The notes beneath the pieces were generated by a model, which did no database searches, was not told the DNA's origin, and saw nothing but the letters and a program-made list of their open reading frames with translations. Below are positions 30,580-40,269 of a DNA stretch of 64,000 bases, in pieces. Numbering within the stretch: position 1 is the first letter of the stretch; every line of letters begins with the position of its first letter. Position numbers and translations under genes: made by a program. Source of the stretch: Calditrichota bacterium (GTDB lineage: Bacteria > Electryoneota > AABM5-125-24 > Hatepunaeales > Hatepunaeaceae); assembly GCA_018644935.1 (NCBI GenBank), contig JABGPL010000006.1, positions 1 through 64,000 of the forward strand. The letters run 5' to 3'.

Positions 30580-30840
30580 ATGAACACCCAATTAACCAAA
30601 CATGAACTTGTCAACGAGGACACAGTCTTCGTCGGTACCGCAGCCGAGATTGTTATCGATATGCGAGAACAGGCGTATTTCGAGCGCGGTACATCAGCCG
30701 AGTTTTATCTCGATCAATTAGTGATTTTCATCAATAAGTCTGCTGGTGAAACAATCAAGCTCTCCGGCTCGACCTATGAAGAGAAAGCTGAGAGCTTCAT
30801 ACAGGAAATCCAGCGTATCGGTTATTTCAAAGAAGCGTAA
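30580..30840 (+). CDS. Small hypothetical protein, third gene of the amidoligase cassette
   Basis: ATG at 30580, one nt after the GGCT stop codon (30576-30578); 86 aa. Confidence 0.6.
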   Translation: MNTQLTKHELVNEDTVFVGTAAEIVIDMREQAYFERGTSAEFYLDQLVIFINKSAGETIKLSGSTYEEKAESFIQEIQRIGYFKEA

Positions 30841-30847
30841 AATCCTT

Positions 30848-30903
30848 ACCACAAAGTCACGAAGGCACTAAGAAAAACTTTGTGTCTTTGTGACTTTGTG
30901 GTG
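30848..30903. terminator. Long imperfect hairpin between convergent genes (bidirectional terminator or repeat-derived)
   Basis: ACCACAAAGTCACGAAGGCACTAAG-aaaaa-CTTTGTGTCTTTGTGACTTTGTGGT; mismatches are two G-U wobbles and one T-T. Confidence 0.7.
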
Positions 30904-30905
30904 AC

Positions 30906-31556
30906 CTAACCGGTGTCTTGACCTGGTAACTCACCGGAATAATTCTCACCCATTGCATCCGCCTTGCCCTGCTCATACTGATCTTTTAAATAGTCATCGT
31001 CGGGATTGCCAAACGCTTCATCGAGCTTCTCGTCTCCGGCAATGGCTTCTTCACCTTTCTTTTCTGCATCATCTACCGTTGCCTGTTCCTGCGATTGCGC
31101 TGCCAATTGATTTTCAATCGATTCGAACTCAGTCAACTGTAATGTGCAGGAGATGTAATCGAGTTCATTATCATGTACCTCAAGCTCCCTGATTAGTACT
31201 TGCCGAATACCACAGGCATCGGTCAGTGTAGAAACAATCTCTTGCGGTTCCTGAATAGCTTCGCGTGATGCTCGAAACAACCGTTGGACCTGCTCGAAGC
31301 GTTCCCGTGCCGTTTCAACGACAATGCCACCCTCTTCCTTGTCACAGATTTCAAGATCAATTGTAATCTGCGCGTCCTTGTAACCGATGGGCTGTTTGAT
31401 TTTACCGCTGCGACCCTTGATCTCGATTTCGTCGATATTCAGTGACTGCTTGATACGCATACGTCGGGGTGGCACCGGGAGAGTCACGCTGCCAATCAGA
31501 CATTCGATCTGTTCTTCATTTGTCAGTTGCTCGGTCTGAACAATCTCATCCGGCAT
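30906..31556 (-). CDS. Phage tail/baseplate-associated protein
   Basis: GSVTLPVPPRRMRIKQSLNIDEIEIKGRSGKIKQPIGYKDAQITIDLEICD; sits between tape measure and late-control-D-like genes. Confidence 0.55.
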   Translation of the reverse strand: MPDEIVQTEQLTNEEQIECLIGSVTLPVPPRRMRIKQSLNIDEIEIKGRSGKIKQPIGYKDAQITIDLEICDKEEGGIVVETARERFEQVQRLFRASREAIQEPQEIVSTLTDACGIRQVLIRELEVHDNELDYISCTLQLTEFESIENQLAAQSQEQATVDDAEKKGEEAIAGDEKLDEAFGNPDDDYLKDQYEQGKADAMGENYSGELPGQDTG

Positions 31557-34407
31557 TGACTACCACTCCATCTATTCCATCACCCTGGGCGGCTAGCTCA
31601 TCGAACACCTCGAGCAATTGATCCTTGACAGATTTCGTGTCCTGCCCCGAGGCGTTTATCTCGAAACGCATATCCCGGATGCTGCGGTCAACGCTGATCG
31701 TCTGGCTTTTGGAATTTGAGATGGCATTAGAAACAATGCTGCCTCCTGTTGGAGGTGTAAACACATCTTCGTTCGAAAATGTTGTAGAGATACTTTTTGA
31801 AGTGAGCTGTCCACCTACATCATCTGCGTTCTTGATTATAGGAATCAAAGGAATCTCAATCCCGACCAGCCCGGCTATTGCTCTGATCCCAGCCAACAGA
31901 CCATTAAGCTTTGTAATGATCCAGTTGGCAGTTGAGATAAGAGCGGACTTGATATTGCCCCAGACGCTCGAAAAGAAGCCGGCAATCGAAGCTCCCACAC
32001 CTTCAAACACTCCCTGCAGCACTTTCCAGCCCTTGCGAAAAACCACCACTATCCAGTCCCAGCCGACCTTAACTCCACGCCAGACCCAATCGACAGACGC
32101 TTTCATGCCAGCCCAGACTGTATCCCAATTTTTGTAGAGCAAGACGATTCCTGCAATCAGCAAACCAACACCAGTAATGATCAACCCGATCGGATTGGCA
32201 TTCATGGCGACATTTAATGCCCATTGTGCAACAGTCACAACTCCGGTAGCTATCGATTGAGCAATCATGGCTGCTTTAGCAACTAACATCTGCACTCCGA
32301 AAAACGCTGCCTTCGCCGCTGCCTTGATAAAGTTGAATGCCAGGAGTCCTAATTGTTTGGTAACCATCCCTATACCCTGTGCGAATTTGACTGTCCAAGA
32401 CGCGGTTGATCTAACCATGCCGACAGCGAACGACCAGGTGGCTTTTATGCCACGAGTGAAGGCACTAATCATCGAGGTAATAGATGACTTGACACCAGTT
32501 GCTGCCGCTGAGAACCCTCCCTTGATTTTAGCGGGTAATGTCGCAGGATCAAAAGCTGCCATTTTCATCGACAGGTATTTCAATTCTGCACCTGCAACTC
32601 GAAGGTAATAAGGCAAAGTCCGCATGGCATTTGTTAGTCCTCCTGTAGCTTTGACATACCTGAGCATCCCCAAAGCTCCACCCCCGAACACCACAGCCAG
32701 ACCAGCTCCCAGAACCTTGTGCGCTTTCAACCAACTGAAGAGACGGCTGAATATTCCAATAGTGAAGCCAATAGCATACACGACCAAACCCGCGAATGCC
32801 AGCAATGGTGAACGAGCACCGATGAACTTCGCATTCCAGGCTGTGTACCATTCGGAAAGGCTATTTATCCAAGCTCCAAACGCAGTCACGATCACATTCT
32901 TAACGGTGATTATTGTATTCTTAAGCGAGCTGAATAAGGGCAACAACGACGACCAGACCGCTTTAGCCGTATCCTGTATCCCGAGGAAGTTTGTCTTCCA
33001 TGCCAGATAAAGCAATCCAACTGCTGCTACGATCGGCAGGATCGGTGCCATGGTCGCCCACAAAGCTCCCACCAGTCCTCCCAGCGCGGTTGTGAAAGTC
33101 AGACTGGATGCAGTCCCGATCCCGAGCGAAACTGCGAGTCCGATGATTCCTGCAAGCGAGAATTGTAACATCCCACCGAACAACGCCAATCCGCCGACAA
33201 CTCCAATCAATGCACCGCCAATCAATGTCACGCCCATACCGAGTTTTAACAACTGTGGATGGGATGCCGCCCATTTCTGAAAAACCGATGCTGCTTGGGA
33301 TACCGCATTTACAGCTGGTAAGACAACCGGCAAAATAGTTTTACCCAATACTTCGAATGTGTTGCGTACTCGTTGTTTTAAAAGACCGAACACAGCACCG
33401 AGATCGAGGTTCATGGCGGTTGCCATCTCGAGTGTGGTTGCCGTTCCACCCCGCATTGCATTTCCAAGGTCGGAGATATTTCCTTTCAGGGCATCAATTT
33501 TCGGCATAAGCAGATCGACCACATTTAAGGCTTCGATCCGTCCGAATGCCTTCATCATGCCCATCTTTTCAACTGCATCGACAGTCTCGCCGTACTTACC
33601 ACGAATCTTTTCCAGAATATTCGGGATCGGCAACAGGTTGTTATTCGCGTCCACAAAACTGATTCCCATTTCCTCGCCAGCTTTTGCAGCAGACTTTATG
33701 AAAGCTCGGTATCTGGTTCCCGCCTCAGATCCGGACATAGTTGCCTGAAGCATTCCGAGAACTGTGAGTTGTTCCTCCAGTGGAATTAGCGACGAAGTCG
33801 CCATCGCACCCAGATTTTCAATCGAGGCTGCCATCTCGGGACCTGTGGTTTTGAAAGCTCTTACTGCAGCCGCTATCCCGCCTGAGAAAAGTTCACCAAA
33901 TTCGAAATCGGAAAGGTCACTGTAAAAGTCCTTGAATATCCCGTAGCCGGTTGCAAAGAGCGAAGTCATATCGGCTACTGTTGCCTTGGTCGCCTTCGCG
34001 GTCAGAGCTGCTATTTTGGTGAATTCACCGACAGCAGTGTCAGACAACGAGGCGATACCTGATTTGATGTCATAAGCCGCAGCGATAAAGTCCGATTTCG
34101 TTGTGCCGGAAAATTGATTCGAAAACTCTCTGGCAGCACGTTCGAGAGATTTCAGATCATTGAATCCGAGTGATGCCATCTCACCTAACGCTTTGGTTGT
34201 TGCATTAGTTGAGGTCACAGTCAATCCAGCAAATCCAGCCATTGCAGACCCGACTCCCAGCATCCACCCACCGACTTTCATCAGGTTTTTAGCAGATGCC
34301 TTGAACCGATCCATCTGGGAGACAGCCTCCGACATCGTCCCTTTAAGATTAGATGATCCGATAATACGGATGTTGATCCCCTGTGTGAATCCTTGCAGCA
34401 TACTCAA
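31546..34407 (-). CDS. Tail tape measure protein
   Basis: 953 aa, Gly/Ala-rich hydrophobic segments; N-terminal MSEAVSQMDRFKASAKNLMKVGGWMLGVGSAMAGFAGLTVTSTNATTKALGEMASLG. ORF start 34407 is TTG; ATG at 34401. Confidence 0.88.
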   Translation of the reverse strand: MSMLQGFTQGINIRIIGSSNLKGTMSEAVSQMDRFKASAKNLMKVGGWMLGVGSAMAGFAGLTVTSTNATTKALGEMASLGFNDLKSLERAAREFSNQFSGTTKSDFIAAAYDIKSGIASLSDTAVGEFTKIAALTAKATKATVADMTSLFATGYGIFKDFYSDLSDFEFGELFSGGIAAAVRAFKTTGPEMAASIENLGAMATSSLIPLEEQLTVLGMLQATMSGSEAGTRYRAFIKSAAKAGEEMGISFVDANNNLLPIPNILEKIRGKYGETVDAVEKMGMMKAFGRIEALNVVDLLMPKIDALKGNISDLGNAMRGGTATTLEMATAMNLDLGAVFGLLKQRVRNTFEVLGKTILPVVLPAVNAVSQAASVFQKWAASHPQLLKLGMGVTLIGGALIGVVGGLALFGGMLQFSLAGIIGLAVSLGIGTASSLTFTTALGGLVGALWATMAPILPIVAAVGLLYLAWKTNFLGIQDTAKAVWSSLLPLFSSLKNTIITVKNVIVTAFGAWINSLSEWYTAWNAKFIGARSPLLAFAGLVVYAIGFTIGIFSRLFSWLKAHKVLGAGLAVVFGGGALGMLRYVKATGGLTNAMRTLPYYLRVAGAELKYLSMKMAAFDPATLPAKIKGGFSAAATGVKSSITSMISAFTRGIKATWSFAVGMVRSTASWTVKFAQGIGMVTKQLGLLAFNFIKAAAKAAFFGVQMLVAKAAMIAQSIATGVVTVAQWALNVAMNANPIGLIITGVGLLIAGIVLLYKNWDTVWAGMKASVDWVWRGVKVGWDWIVVVFRKGWKVLQGVFEGVGASIAGFFSSVWGNIKSALISTANWIITKLNGLLAGIRAIAGLVGIEIPLIPIIKNADDVGGQLTSKSISTTFSNEDVFTPPTGGSIVSNAISNSKSQTISVDRSIRDMRFEINASGQDTKSVKDQLLEVFDELAAQGDGIDGVVVNAG

Positions 34408-34951
34408 CGGAGTTTCCTCGAGGCTTTATCGACCAGTCGTTTTTCCTCTTCCGCCATCCATTCAGCCGAGGTATATATTTCGATCACCCTTTGTAATGGC
34501 AGACAATCAACCATCTCGAAGGTATATGCTGGGAAGGTCTTACAGATCACGGCTCTCATCTGCTTGAACCAGTGTTTGGAAAGTTCACGCTTAACCTCGC
34601 CTACAACTTTTTTACGGCAAACGCCTTGCTATAACCGAGGACTTCCTGTATCTGTTCAGCTAGTGCAACAATCCTACCCGGCTGCCAGTTGCCCGTTTGG
34701 TTATACTCAATATCCTGCTGATCGATCTCTGGCCAGACAACAAAAGCCTTGACCATGTTCAGTGGCACACGGTTTTCTTTACCCGGTTGGACATTTCCAA
34801 CCCGGGCGAATTCATCCCAGTTGGACCCACGAATTATGAAATTGTCACCGCTAACTGTATCCGTTATCTGAAAGAGTGGGTAATCCTTGTATTTCTCTTT
34901 CAGGTCGTTGATGATCTCATCAGATATTTTCAGTTCCTGATTTTCACTCAT
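34404..34951 (-). CDS. Tail assembly chaperone; short form 34601..34951, extended form by -1 frameshift to stop at 34404
   Basis: Slippery GTA AAA AAG TTG TAG (A AAA AAG at 34613..34607); the -1 frame is open for 67 codons (VVGEVKRELSKHWFKQMRAVICKTFPAYTFEMVDCLPLQRVIEIYTSAEWMAEEEKRLVDKASRKLR) and ends at the tape-measure start. Confidence 0.75.
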
Positions 34952-34969
34952 TACAAGTTTCCTTTGTTG

Positions 34970-35440
34970 TTAAAAAAGACCGGTTGCTCGAGTGGCAAAA
35001 CCGCTGCATTTAATCCCGATTGGTTCGGCATCTTCGCTATCTGAGAAGCCACCCTCGTGGTCAGTGATCTCAACTCCGGTGAAGGTCTTGGAACGGAGGA
35101 TTGCTGCACCTGGATACATGATGATGATCACCGCATTGCGGATATCGGTAAAATCCTCGAACAATGCTAGGAAGGCAGCGTTCTTTGCAGTCTGGGCGAC
35201 ATTGATCGCTGAGTTGAACAGAATCTCCTTGATCTCGAAGTCGATCTCATAGGTTTTATGAGCACTTCTTGTCACCCCATGCGCCGTTTTAAAACCAGCC
35301 CCGAACAACGGTTTCTTACCTTTCTTGATCTTCCAGTTGAAATTCTGAAGCGCCAGAACCGGCACCCCATCGAGGAACATCTTGATCGAGTTCCCAGCAA
35401 TCCCATCTGCAAATCCGACATTTTCTATTAAATCAGCCAT
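34970..35440 (-). CDS. Tail tube-like protein
   Basis: 156 aa directly downstream of the sheath gene; VLALQNFNWKIKKGKKPLFGAGFKTAHGVTRSAHKTYEIDFEIKEI. Confidence 0.65.
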   Translation of the reverse strand: MADLIENVGFADGIAGNSIKMFLDGVPVLALQNFNWKIKKGKKPLFGAGFKTAHGVTRSAHKTYEIDFEIKEILFNSAINVAQTAKNAAFLALFEDFTDIRNAVIIIMYPGAAILRSKTFTGVEITDHEGGFSDSEDAEPIGIKCSGFATRATGLF

Positions 35441-35502
35441 ACAGCTTCTTCCTCACTTGCTCGCTTTTCAACTTGATCATTTTCCAATATTCTCACTTAA
35501 TT

Positions 35503-36894
35503 CTAATCCAAATAAACTTTTGTAAGGATAATCTCAAATGCCTTCATCGAATTAATGGAAAGCGTCACTTGCGCTTCACCCAATGACCGCATCTCATCAG
35601 TTGAGGTGACTGTCAGTTCAAAACTGTCGATCTCCCCCTTCTGCCTCATCAATTCTAACGGTTGCTTGATATCCTCTTCTAAGAGTTTCAGTCCCTCACC
35701 ACCTTCGTCATTCGGACGTCCCAAATGTGGAAATGCTGCGATCCGTGCTTGTTTGCCAGCACTGTAGATCGCTCGTAATTTCTCAATACGGTTGTAGGTT
35801 TCACCGACTGGTGGGGCATTGTTAGACAGGGCAATGATCTTTCCGATACCCGGCTGTGTGCGAATGTAATTGATATTCGCTTGGATCAGCTGTACTTGAT
35901 GACCTCGTCCGAACTCAGGCAACAGCGAGATGATGTTCACCGGGGACTCGCCCAGTAGACTCTTCTGCAATGATACCGATGCCATCTTTCCACTGCATGC
36001 AGAACTCACCCTGTTGATATATTCATTTCCATCCTGATCCAAGAACTTTGCTTCGCCGATAAAGAACACCGCATTACGGTTGGTAAAATCTTCTTTCAAA
36101 GCGATGCAAGCATCAACATAATCCTGAACTTCTTGTGGAGTAATATGATCCGGATCGACAGGTTCGAAGCGAGGCAAATCGAGTAGCGCGAAGCGCTCGC
36201 CGAGGATGTTATCAATCATATTCTGGCAACTGGTGACAATCGCGGTCCATAAGTCTGGTGTGTCAGCTCCGATAAAATGCACCCAGGAGACATCTGAGAA
36301 TTGCTCTGAGAACTCAATCGCATCCATATAGTCACCGTTGGTCAAGACTGATCCGTCCGTCCCACCAGTGAGACTTTCAGCCTCAACGGCATCTGGGAGG
36401 TCATCCGCTAATTTCGATGCTAACACGAGGCTTTGACCAGCATTGATCGCCGCTACAAGAGCATCATTAGAATCTCCGGTGAAAGCATCGGTCTCTTCGG
36501 TCTCTGGATTGGTAACCTCGATAGTTCTTGAATCGCCATCCACTGTAACATCGACCTCAATGCCGTTCCACAACAAACAGGGTTCAACCGCCTCGATCCG
36601 GATAACATCTGTCTCACCCGATTTCAGGACGAGAACAGCTTTCTGTGCATCACCGATACGCACTGCATATATCATGGAACTACCGGCATCGAGCCGTTCC
36701 AACAATGCTTTCAAGAGCTCACCACCACGAAATATCTGCTCCGCAGTGTCCTTATCGGAAATGGTATAACGAGTCAAGAGCTGTCCACCCTCAGCTGCAC
36801 CAGCGATAAATTCAATGTTGGATGCGGGTGGCGTTACAATCACCGATCCTGACAGATATTCGGTGTAAACATCCTTGATAATCTTAGTTGCCAT
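35503..36894 (-). CDS. Contractile tail sheath protein
   Basis: 463 aa; VIVTPPASNIEFIAGAAEGG...VNIISLLPEFGRGHQVQLIQANINYIRTQPGIGKIIALSNNAPP; C-terminal SINSMKAFEIILTKVYLD. Confidence 0.75.
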   Translation of the reverse strand: MATKIIKDVYTEYLSGSVIVTPPASNIEFIAGAAEGGQLLTRYTISDKDTAEQIFRGGELLKALLERLDAGSSMIYAVRIGDAQKAVLVLKSGETDVIRIEAVEPCLLWNGIEVDVTVDGDSRTIEVTNPETEETDAFTGDSNDALVAAINAGQSLVLASKLADDLPDAVEAESLTGGTDGSVLTNGDYMDAIEFSEQFSDVSWVHFIGADTPDLWTAIVTSCQNMIDNILGERFALLDLPRFEPVDPDHITPQEVQDYVDACIALKEDFTNRNAVFFIGEAKFLDQDGNEYINRVSSACSGKMASVSLQKSLLGESPVNIISLLPEFGRGHQVQLIQANINYIRTQPGIGKIIALSNNAPPVGETYNRIEKLRAIYSAGKQARIAAFPHLGRPNDEGGEGLKLLEEDIKQPLELMRQKGEIDSFELTVTSTDEMRSLGEAQVTLSINSMKAFEIILTKVYLD

Positions 36895-37079
36895 CAGTTA
36901 ACTCCCGCTGGTTGTTTGCGCCAGGCTTCGACCAGCTCCCTGAACTTATCAGGCTCGATGCGGTCGGTACTTTTCAAATTATGTTTGACCCTCACGGCTG
37001 CTGCCAGATTACGTGAAATCTTCATCTGCCTGATGACTGTGGAAACCCGCATCTTTGTATTTTCTTTCTTTCGAGGCAT
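36894..37079 (-). CDS. Small basic hypothetical phage protein
   Basis: 61-aa ORF with stop abutting the sheath start. Confidence 0.45.
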   Translation of the reverse strand: MPRKKENTKMRVSTVIRQMKISRNLAAAVRVKHNLKSTDRIEPDKFRELVEAWRKQPAGVN

Positions 37080-37087
37080 GTCACCCC

Positions 37088-37624
37088 CTACATTTCTATG
37101 TTGACCTGATCAATCCTGCTCTCGACCACTCTGACTTTAAAACGATGCTCTACAAACAGGTATGAGAGTGACTGCTGGCAAACAAATGGAATTCTTTTTT
37201 CCAACGGTGCCAGGTCAGATCGACTCTGAAAAACTGTCCGTTCTATATGCAAACTCTCTTCTGTTTCGGGATCGACAAGGTCAACAGAATCTTCTCGACA
37301 AAGGTCGGACAACAAATTATCTATATGATCGGTAACTTCCGTTACAATCACATTTCCGTTTTGCTCTTGCCCGTTTACAGCCCGGATTGTAAAGCGTAGC
37401 ACCTGGTGGTGTTTGGTCACCTTGACCTGTGTTGCGATATCTTCCGTCGATTCCGTCCTGTCCCACAATCCCGTTCCAAGGTTGCGCTTACGTGTCGAAA
37501 TCAAATCAACAATGAAATAGGGATATGGATTACCAGCTGCGACAAATGCAATCTCGTCCTTGAAAGCATGTAATCCGGAAACATTGTCCGTCAGATACTT
37601 CGATATGGCACGCTGTAGTTTCAT
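37088..37624 (-). CDS. Phage neck/tail-terminator-type protein (LIC_12616-like, tentative)
   Basis: 178 aa; position between gp10-like protein and sheath. Confidence 0.45.
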   Translation of the reverse strand: MKLQRAISKYLTDNVSGLHAFKDEIAFVAAGNPYPYFIVDLISTRKRNLGTGLWDRTESTEDIATQVKVTKHHQVLRFTIRAVNGQEQNGNVIVTEVTDHIDNLLSDLCREDSVDLVDPETEESLHIERTVFQSRSDLAPLEKRIPFVCQQSLSYLFVEHRFKVRVVESRIDQVNIEM

Positions 37625-38097
37625 AATTTTAGCTGTTGCATTACTGCTTCCACTTCACGCCGGATGATACCTGGTGCCAATTCTTTCCCAGCCTGATACG
37701 CAGGTTCCATGTAGGGTTTCGGTTTGGGGCGGACATAGAAATATTTCATCTTCCGGTCCAGGTCAATCCCATGTCTTCGTAGCCAATTCCGAAATCCTGG
37801 GATCTTGTCAATTGTAAGCCAGTGCCCTTTCGTCCCAAATTCCACAGCAGTTGCGTACTCAACATTAGTCCCAACGATAACTTCCGACGGCGAAATCTTG
37901 TGAATGTGAATCGAATTCCACAACTGCCCTAAATCAATTGCGCCATGTCCCTTCAACTTCTCAACTGCTGTCCGTTGTATCTCAGTCGCGATGGTTAGCA
38001 CTCCCTCATAAACCGCTTCAGTCAGTTCACCCGGATAGCGTTTGAAAAAAGTCTTCACACCTTCAATCGTCTTCAAGTCAACGTCGACCTTAATCAC
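37621..38097 (-). CDS. HK97 gp10-like head-tail/tail completion protein
   Basis: LTIATEIQRTAVEKLKGHGAIDLGQLWNSIHIHKISPSEVIVGTNVEYATAVEFGTKGHW...YFYVRPKPKPYMEPAYQAG. Confidence 0.7.
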   Translation of the reverse strand: MIKVDVDLKTIEGVKTFFKRYPGELTEAVYEGVLTIATEIQRTAVEKLKGHGAIDLGQLWNSIHIHKISPSEVIVGTNVEYATAVEFGTKGHWLTIDKIPGFRNWLRRHGIDLDRKMKYFYVRPKPKPYMEPAYQAGKELAPGIIRREVEAVMQQLKL

Positions 38098-38459
38098 GAC
38101 TTGTACTCTCGCTCAAGTTTCACGATTAGATGTGACACAGCACCAAAACAGTTCATTGGCTTAACATCGGAGACACAATAACGAACATTGTTGTAAATCA
38201 GAATGTCTCCCTCAGCTACATCAGTATCCGTCAACATCGAACACATCCCATCAGCACCAACCTGTTTCAACTCATCGGGTGACAATTGCTTAAATTCAAT
38301 CGGCATCGATCCAAGTGATTCTTCGCTCGCTTCATGCGGTCCAGCAAAATCACCAGCACCAACGACAGAAGGACGCAGAATCTCAGCAATCTCACCCGAC
38401 ATCTGGATTAACTCTGCTGTACTCAATGCAACCATCTCTTTTTCATGAGGTTCTAACAT
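38094..38459 (-). CDS. Head-tail joining-region protein
   Basis: 121 aa with 4-nt overlap to the next gene; ILIYNNVRYCVSDVKPMNCFGAVSHLIVKLEREYKS. Confidence 0.5.
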   Translation of the reverse strand: MLEPHEKEMVALSTAELIQMSGEIAEILRPSVVGAGDFAGPHEASEESLGSMPIEFKQLSPDELKQVGADGMCSMLTDTDVAEGDILIYNNVRYCVSDVKPMNCFGAVSHLIVKLEREYKS

Positions 38460-38582
38460 ATCCGGTAATCCTTACAGATCGTCCGTGTGCGCAGGAAATC
38501 TTGGTCGAGTATTTACTCTGAAGCGTATCCGTTTTGCACACACGGTCGAACCGGTGCGCTCGGAATTCGGGAATTTCTATTC

Positions 38583-39011
38583 CTATCCATAAATCTGCGG
38601 TATTACCTCCGGTACACCACCGCCATATTCCGGATTGCGCTCAGAAACCGCCTGACTGTACTGCAACTGATAATTACGACCAAGCTCCGCCCAGTATGCG
38701 GGTTGTTTCGTTTTATCTACCTTTTTATCACCTGAGGAGAACGAAAAGTTACGAGCTGTTTTAGCCTGCATCATTCTACAGACTACAGTCAGTGCACTCA
38801 GCAGCAAGACCTCCTTATCATCATCTTCCAAATCTGGTGTGATGTTTCCCTGACCATCTACAGCGTATCTGATCTTCAGATCTTTGTTGACCGAGACGAC
38901 TGCTCTGCGCAGCGCCCTTTCCAACTGTTCATCTTCCAATAGTGGACTGTTCTCGTCACGGTCGTGATATTCGAGGCGCAGCTCTATTTTTAGATCACTC
39001 AGTGCCATCAA
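38583..39011 (-). CDS. Head-tail connector-like protein
   Basis: 142 aa; MALSDLKIELRLEYHDRDENSPLLEDEQLERALRRAVVSVNKDL. Confidence 0.55.
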   Translation of the reverse strand: MMALSDLKIELRLEYHDRDENSPLLEDEQLERALRRAVVSVNKDLKIRYAVDGQGNITPDLEDDDKEVLLLSALTVVCRMMQAKTARNFSFSSGDKKVDKTKQPAYWAELGRNYQLQYSQAVSERNPEYGGGVPEVIPQIYG

Positions 39012-39390
39012 ATTGTTCCAATGCTTGCGCTTTAGGCCAGAATTGCTGTTTTTTTACTGTTCCGATATCCTTCAAAGTAAAATGCTGCTCGCCTTTCTTC
39101 TCGAGGATTTCTCCAGTCACAGATCTACAGGAAATCTTATCGGTGATCATCACCACGTTTTCTTCGATCCGAGTGTAGTCAACCTCCCAATCATGTGCTG
39201 ATGTTTCAGAACCTGTTTTCACCGGTAATGTTTCAGATTCATCTTTGTCGATCTTCAGCCAACCTTCGGTTATGGCCTTCTTGACTTCATCAGTTGTCTC
39301 ATCTGCCATGAGCGAGGCCTCAGGCTTGAAGATCAGCTTGGACTCTGGGAGGATTAGGATACCCGGACGTTGGTTTATTAATCGTTTCAT
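38995..39390 (-). CDS. Hypothetical phage head-region protein
   Basis: Probable start ATG at 39390 (MKRLINQRPGILILPESKLIF), downstream of capsid gene. Confidence 0.5.
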   Translation of the reverse strand: MKRLINQRPGILILPESKLIFKPEASLMADETTDEVKKAITEGWLKIDKDESETLPVKTGSETSAHDWEVDYTRIEENVVMITDKISCRSVTGEILEKKGEQHFTLKDIGTVKKQQFWPKAQALEQFDGTE

Positions 39391-39403
39391 ATTCTGATTC
39401 CTC

Positions 39404-40261
39404 CTATCCGAGTATCTTGACTTTTGCCAGCAAATCAGGGCGTAACACACCTAACGCCAGCTCCATCCAAACCACCCAACTGACTTTGAATTCGCTCGGA
39501 CGGTTATCGGGTTCAACTGCAATCGGTGTCCGGATTGCCATCTTGCCAACCGGCTCATCCGGGATTAATAGAATCTCATCCATTAGTGCAGCAGATGTTG
39601 TAAGCACTTGGGCACCACTGAAGTATTTCAGGATACCCTTCTCACGGAGTTCGCGTTCGGTTACAGGATCGAGCTCCCAGCCACGCATGTCGTTGAATCG
39701 ACCACCACGCAGAACGATGTATTTTACGGTCAGGTCTCTGTCTTCAAGAAGCGAAATAGCCTGGTTGAGCCCTGTTTCAGTTAATGAAGCACCGCCGATC
39801 TCGACAGTATTCGCTTCAGGAACAGCTTCGGAAATAACCTTTACCGCCCTTTGATTGAGCTTCTTACGGATCGCCGATCCTGCCCATTTCTCCATGTCGG
39901 TTAAACGGTGAATATCACCGTTACGCAGTACAGATACATCGACAGCAGGATTGGAAGCTACACGACCAACCGGGAATTCGATTTCATCGTCATCCATATC
40001 AGAGCGATGCACCTGACCACCAGTCGCAATCCAGAAAGCCTGGATCTCTTTTATCTTGGCGTAGCGTGCCGGTTCACCTTTCGGCAGCTTGTTTTCAGTC
40101 AATAGCAGCGAGGCGATCTCTTTCTGTCTGATCTCGTCATATATTGGAGGAGCTATAGAGGCTGCAATTGTGCGCAAACCTTCAGATCCCAAAGAATATG
40201 CATCCCGTAGGTCCGCTGAAATCGCTTCAAACTGCTGTGAAGTTATTGCTTTTGTCTTCAT
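39404..40261 (-). CDS. Major capsid protein (HK97-like fold inferred)
   Basis: 285 aa following the protease/scaffold and decoration genes; SQQFEAISADLRDAYSLGSEGLRTIAASIAPPIYDEIRQKEIAS...KILKYFSGAQVLTTSA-like C-terminal half. Confidence 0.65.
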   Translation of the reverse strand: MKTKAITSQQFEAISADLRDAYSLGSEGLRTIAASIAPPIYDEIRQKEIASLLLTENKLPKGEPARYAKIKEIQAFWIATGGQVHRSDMDDDEIEFPVGRVASNPAVDVSVLRNGDIHRLTDMEKWAGSAIRKKLNQRAVKVISEAVPEANTVEIGGASLTETGLNQAISLLEDRDLTVKYIVLRGGRFNDMRGWELDPVTERELREKGILKYFSGAQVLTTSAALMDEILLIPDEPVGKMAIRTPIAVEPDNRPSEFKVSWVVWMELALGVLRPDLLAKVKILG

Positions 40262-40269
40262 GTATTCTC

